A stretch of 64,000 nucleotides of DNA, taken from the NCBI GenBank assembly GCA_963709355.1, contig CAVPVY010000005.1, positions 930,001 to 994,000 on the forward strand, given 5' to 3'. A program made the position numbers and the translations under genes. Below the pieces are notes generated by a model. That model had not been told where the DNA came from. It saw nothing but the letters and a program-made list of their open reading frames with translations, and made no database searches. Below, one piece after another: positions 62,961-64,000 of the stretch; within the stretch, counting starts at the first letter, position 1, and the number at the start of each line of letters is the position of its first letter. The stretch comes from PLOWO2-12-38-17 sp963709355 (GTDB lineage: Bacteria; Planctomycetota; Brocadiia; Brocadiales; Brocadiaceae).

Positions 62961-64000
62961 TTATTGACCCCCTATTTTAATCACTGACAGTCTTTCAATG
63001 TCTGCAATAAGCAGGTTCAGGATTTTTAAAGACTCCAGATAAGACATATTCGTCTCTGCCCAGGTCCTCTGGGCATCCAGCAGATCTATATAATCAAACT
63101 CACCTTCTTTGTATCCTCTTGTAATTAATTTAAGGGATTCTTCCGCCTTTGGTAGAATCTTATCCCTATATTCAATGACGCGCTTTCGTTCCACGTTGTA
63201 TGAATTGAAATCCCTTTTTAACTGAAATAGCATTTCATTGTAAACCGACAGGTTCTCACTTTTTGCCTTTCTTGAAAGGGCCTTGCCTTTTTGTATATTA
63301 CCCTGGTTACGATTAAAAAAGGGGGCAGGTATCTCAATGCCCAACTGGACGGTGTCCAGGTTATCCTGGGTCAGGCGTTTATAACCCGCCGATACATTGA
63401 TGTCGGGTATAGCCCGTCTTTTTTCCAGCGTCAACTGTGTTTCTGCTATTTCGATATTCTTCTTTGATGCCTTAAGGACTGGCTGATTACTCTTCATATT
63501 TAATTCAAGTTCATGAAGCGATAGTTCTCCGGGTTTCGTTAGAAGCTTTCCCATTACGCCATCGACGGTTTCCTCCGGAATGCCCATCACCGTCTGTAGT
63601 TCCTTTATAGCATTTTGGAGATTGCCTTCGGCATTGGATACGGAATTTCTTGCCTTCGATAATTCCACCTCCGCCCTGAGAACGTTCGTAATAGCTACCT
63701 CGCCCGCGTCAAACCTGCGTTTCTCGCTTTCATAAATACCTTTTGCAATTTCTTCTACTTTCTTTGCAATGACGAAACCTTCCTGGTCGGCCACGGCTTT
63801 ATAAAACGACTTCTTTGTCTCAGCCACTACAGTCAGTAAAACGGCATCTCGTTCCAATTCGTTTATTTCCTTTGATTTCTCGCTTACTTTTATTCCCAGC
63901 CCCCTTTTGCCGCCTGTAATAATGGGCTGAGTTATACCAACAAGGTTTTGACTCTGATTCAACCCAACTTCATTACTTGGTATTTCCTCGGCCAGAAGTT
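62961..64000 (-). CDS. cusC: CusC/CzcC-type outer-membrane efflux factor (5' partial)
   Basis: At least 346 codons, open to the window edge; residues LLAEEIPSNEVGLNQSQ upstream of the TTG at 63962 belong to the same protein. Two copies of the long coiled-coil helical repeat of TolC-type proteins are visible (FYKAVADQEGFVIAKKVEEI and SLKLITRGYKEGEFDYIDLL), plus the VGITQPIITGGKRGLGIKVS strand. It forms the outer-membrane channel for the adaptor/pump pair encoded just downstream. The N-terminus and signal peptide lie outside the window. Confidence 0.92.
   Translation of the reverse strand, partial: LLAEEIPSNEVGLNQSQNLVGITQPIITGGKRGLGIKVSEKSKEINELERDAVLLTVVAETKKSFYKAVADQEGFVIAKKVEEIAKGIYESEKRRFDAGEVAITNVLRAEVELSKARNSVSNAEGNLQNAIKELQTVMGIPEETVDGVMGKLLTKPGELSLHELELNMKSNQPVLKASKKNIEIAETQLTLEKRRAIPDINVSAGYKRLTQDNLDTVQLGIEIPAPFFNRNQGNIQKGKALSRKAKSENLSVYNEMLFQLKRDFNSYNVERKRVIEYRDKILPKAEESLKLITRGYKEGEFDYIDLLDAQRTWAETNMSYLESLKILNLLIADIERLSVIKIGGQ

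Noticed and set aside
62785..62961. 59-residue N-terminal extension of the CusB-type adaptor
   Set aside because: It translates an interspersed repeat (RKDAKNTKE) and lacks a signal peptide; the ATG at 62784 is followed by one.

Overview
The window reads as AT-rich bacterial chromosome. The gene set (bactofilins, a TPR multi-pass membrane protein, a B12-binding radical SAM protein, an AhbD-like haem synthase, citramalate synthase, and large RND/P-type metal efflux clusters) fits an environmental anaerobe. My best guess is an anammox-type planctomycete (Brocadiales). That is an inference from style and content: no 16S gene or hydrazine-pathway gene is present to prove it.

Layout. 1-14 kb is mostly housekeeping: a zincin-fold protein, yajQ, a TPR membrane protein, larC, nadD, a DCC-family protein, an RRM protein, a frameshifted B12-radical SAM gene, a DEAD-box helicase, a TatC-FecR fusion, a LOG-like protein and an epimerase. 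A tRNA-Ala(CGC) lies near 14.0 kb. 14.4-21.3 kb holds an M50B-type protease, an alkyltransferase, two bactofilins, a cold-shock gene with a hairpin leader, small proteins and several degraded toxin-antitoxin genes. 21.5-28.7 kb is metabolic: speD-speE, a MurC-like ligase, an aldehyde dehydrogenase, a GH15 remnant, bacterioferritin and aspartokinase.

28.7-34.8 kb is the most striking part. A frameshifted integron integrase on the minus strand is followed, in the same orientation, by five gene units: a DUF4405 membrane protein, a GC-rich catalase, an OB-like exported protein, an ACR3 arsenite carrier, and mazE with a deleted mazF. Each is followed on its 3' side by an attC-like imperfect palindrome. 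A GTTAGAT core next to the integrase looks like attI. This matches an inverted integron (integrase co-directional with its cassettes).

35.2-38.4 kb holds an AhbD-like radical SAM enzyme and cimA. 38.5-44.6 kb is a co-directional accessory locus that looks like a restriction-modification or defence system: STAS-ATPase, DUF5343, a PLD-like protein (frameshifted), a DNA methyltransferase, a GIY-YIG nuclease, and a STAS-like/winged-helix protein. 44.7-49.9 kb returns to core genes: ribF, a PpiD/SurA-like chaperone and topA.

49.9-64.0 kb is a minus-strand heavy-metal resistance block: an outer-membrane factor (cut by the window end), adaptor, intact RND pump, YnfA-like protein, lipoprotein, P1B-type ATPase with an unusual CSC motif, a second adaptor, and a second RND pump gene broken by three frameshifts. 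Several interspersed palindromic repeats occur, one of which lies inside an adaptor coding sequence. At least eight genes carry single-base indels. They concentrate in accessory genes, but some fall in short homopolymers, so both gene decay and residual sequencing error have to be considered.
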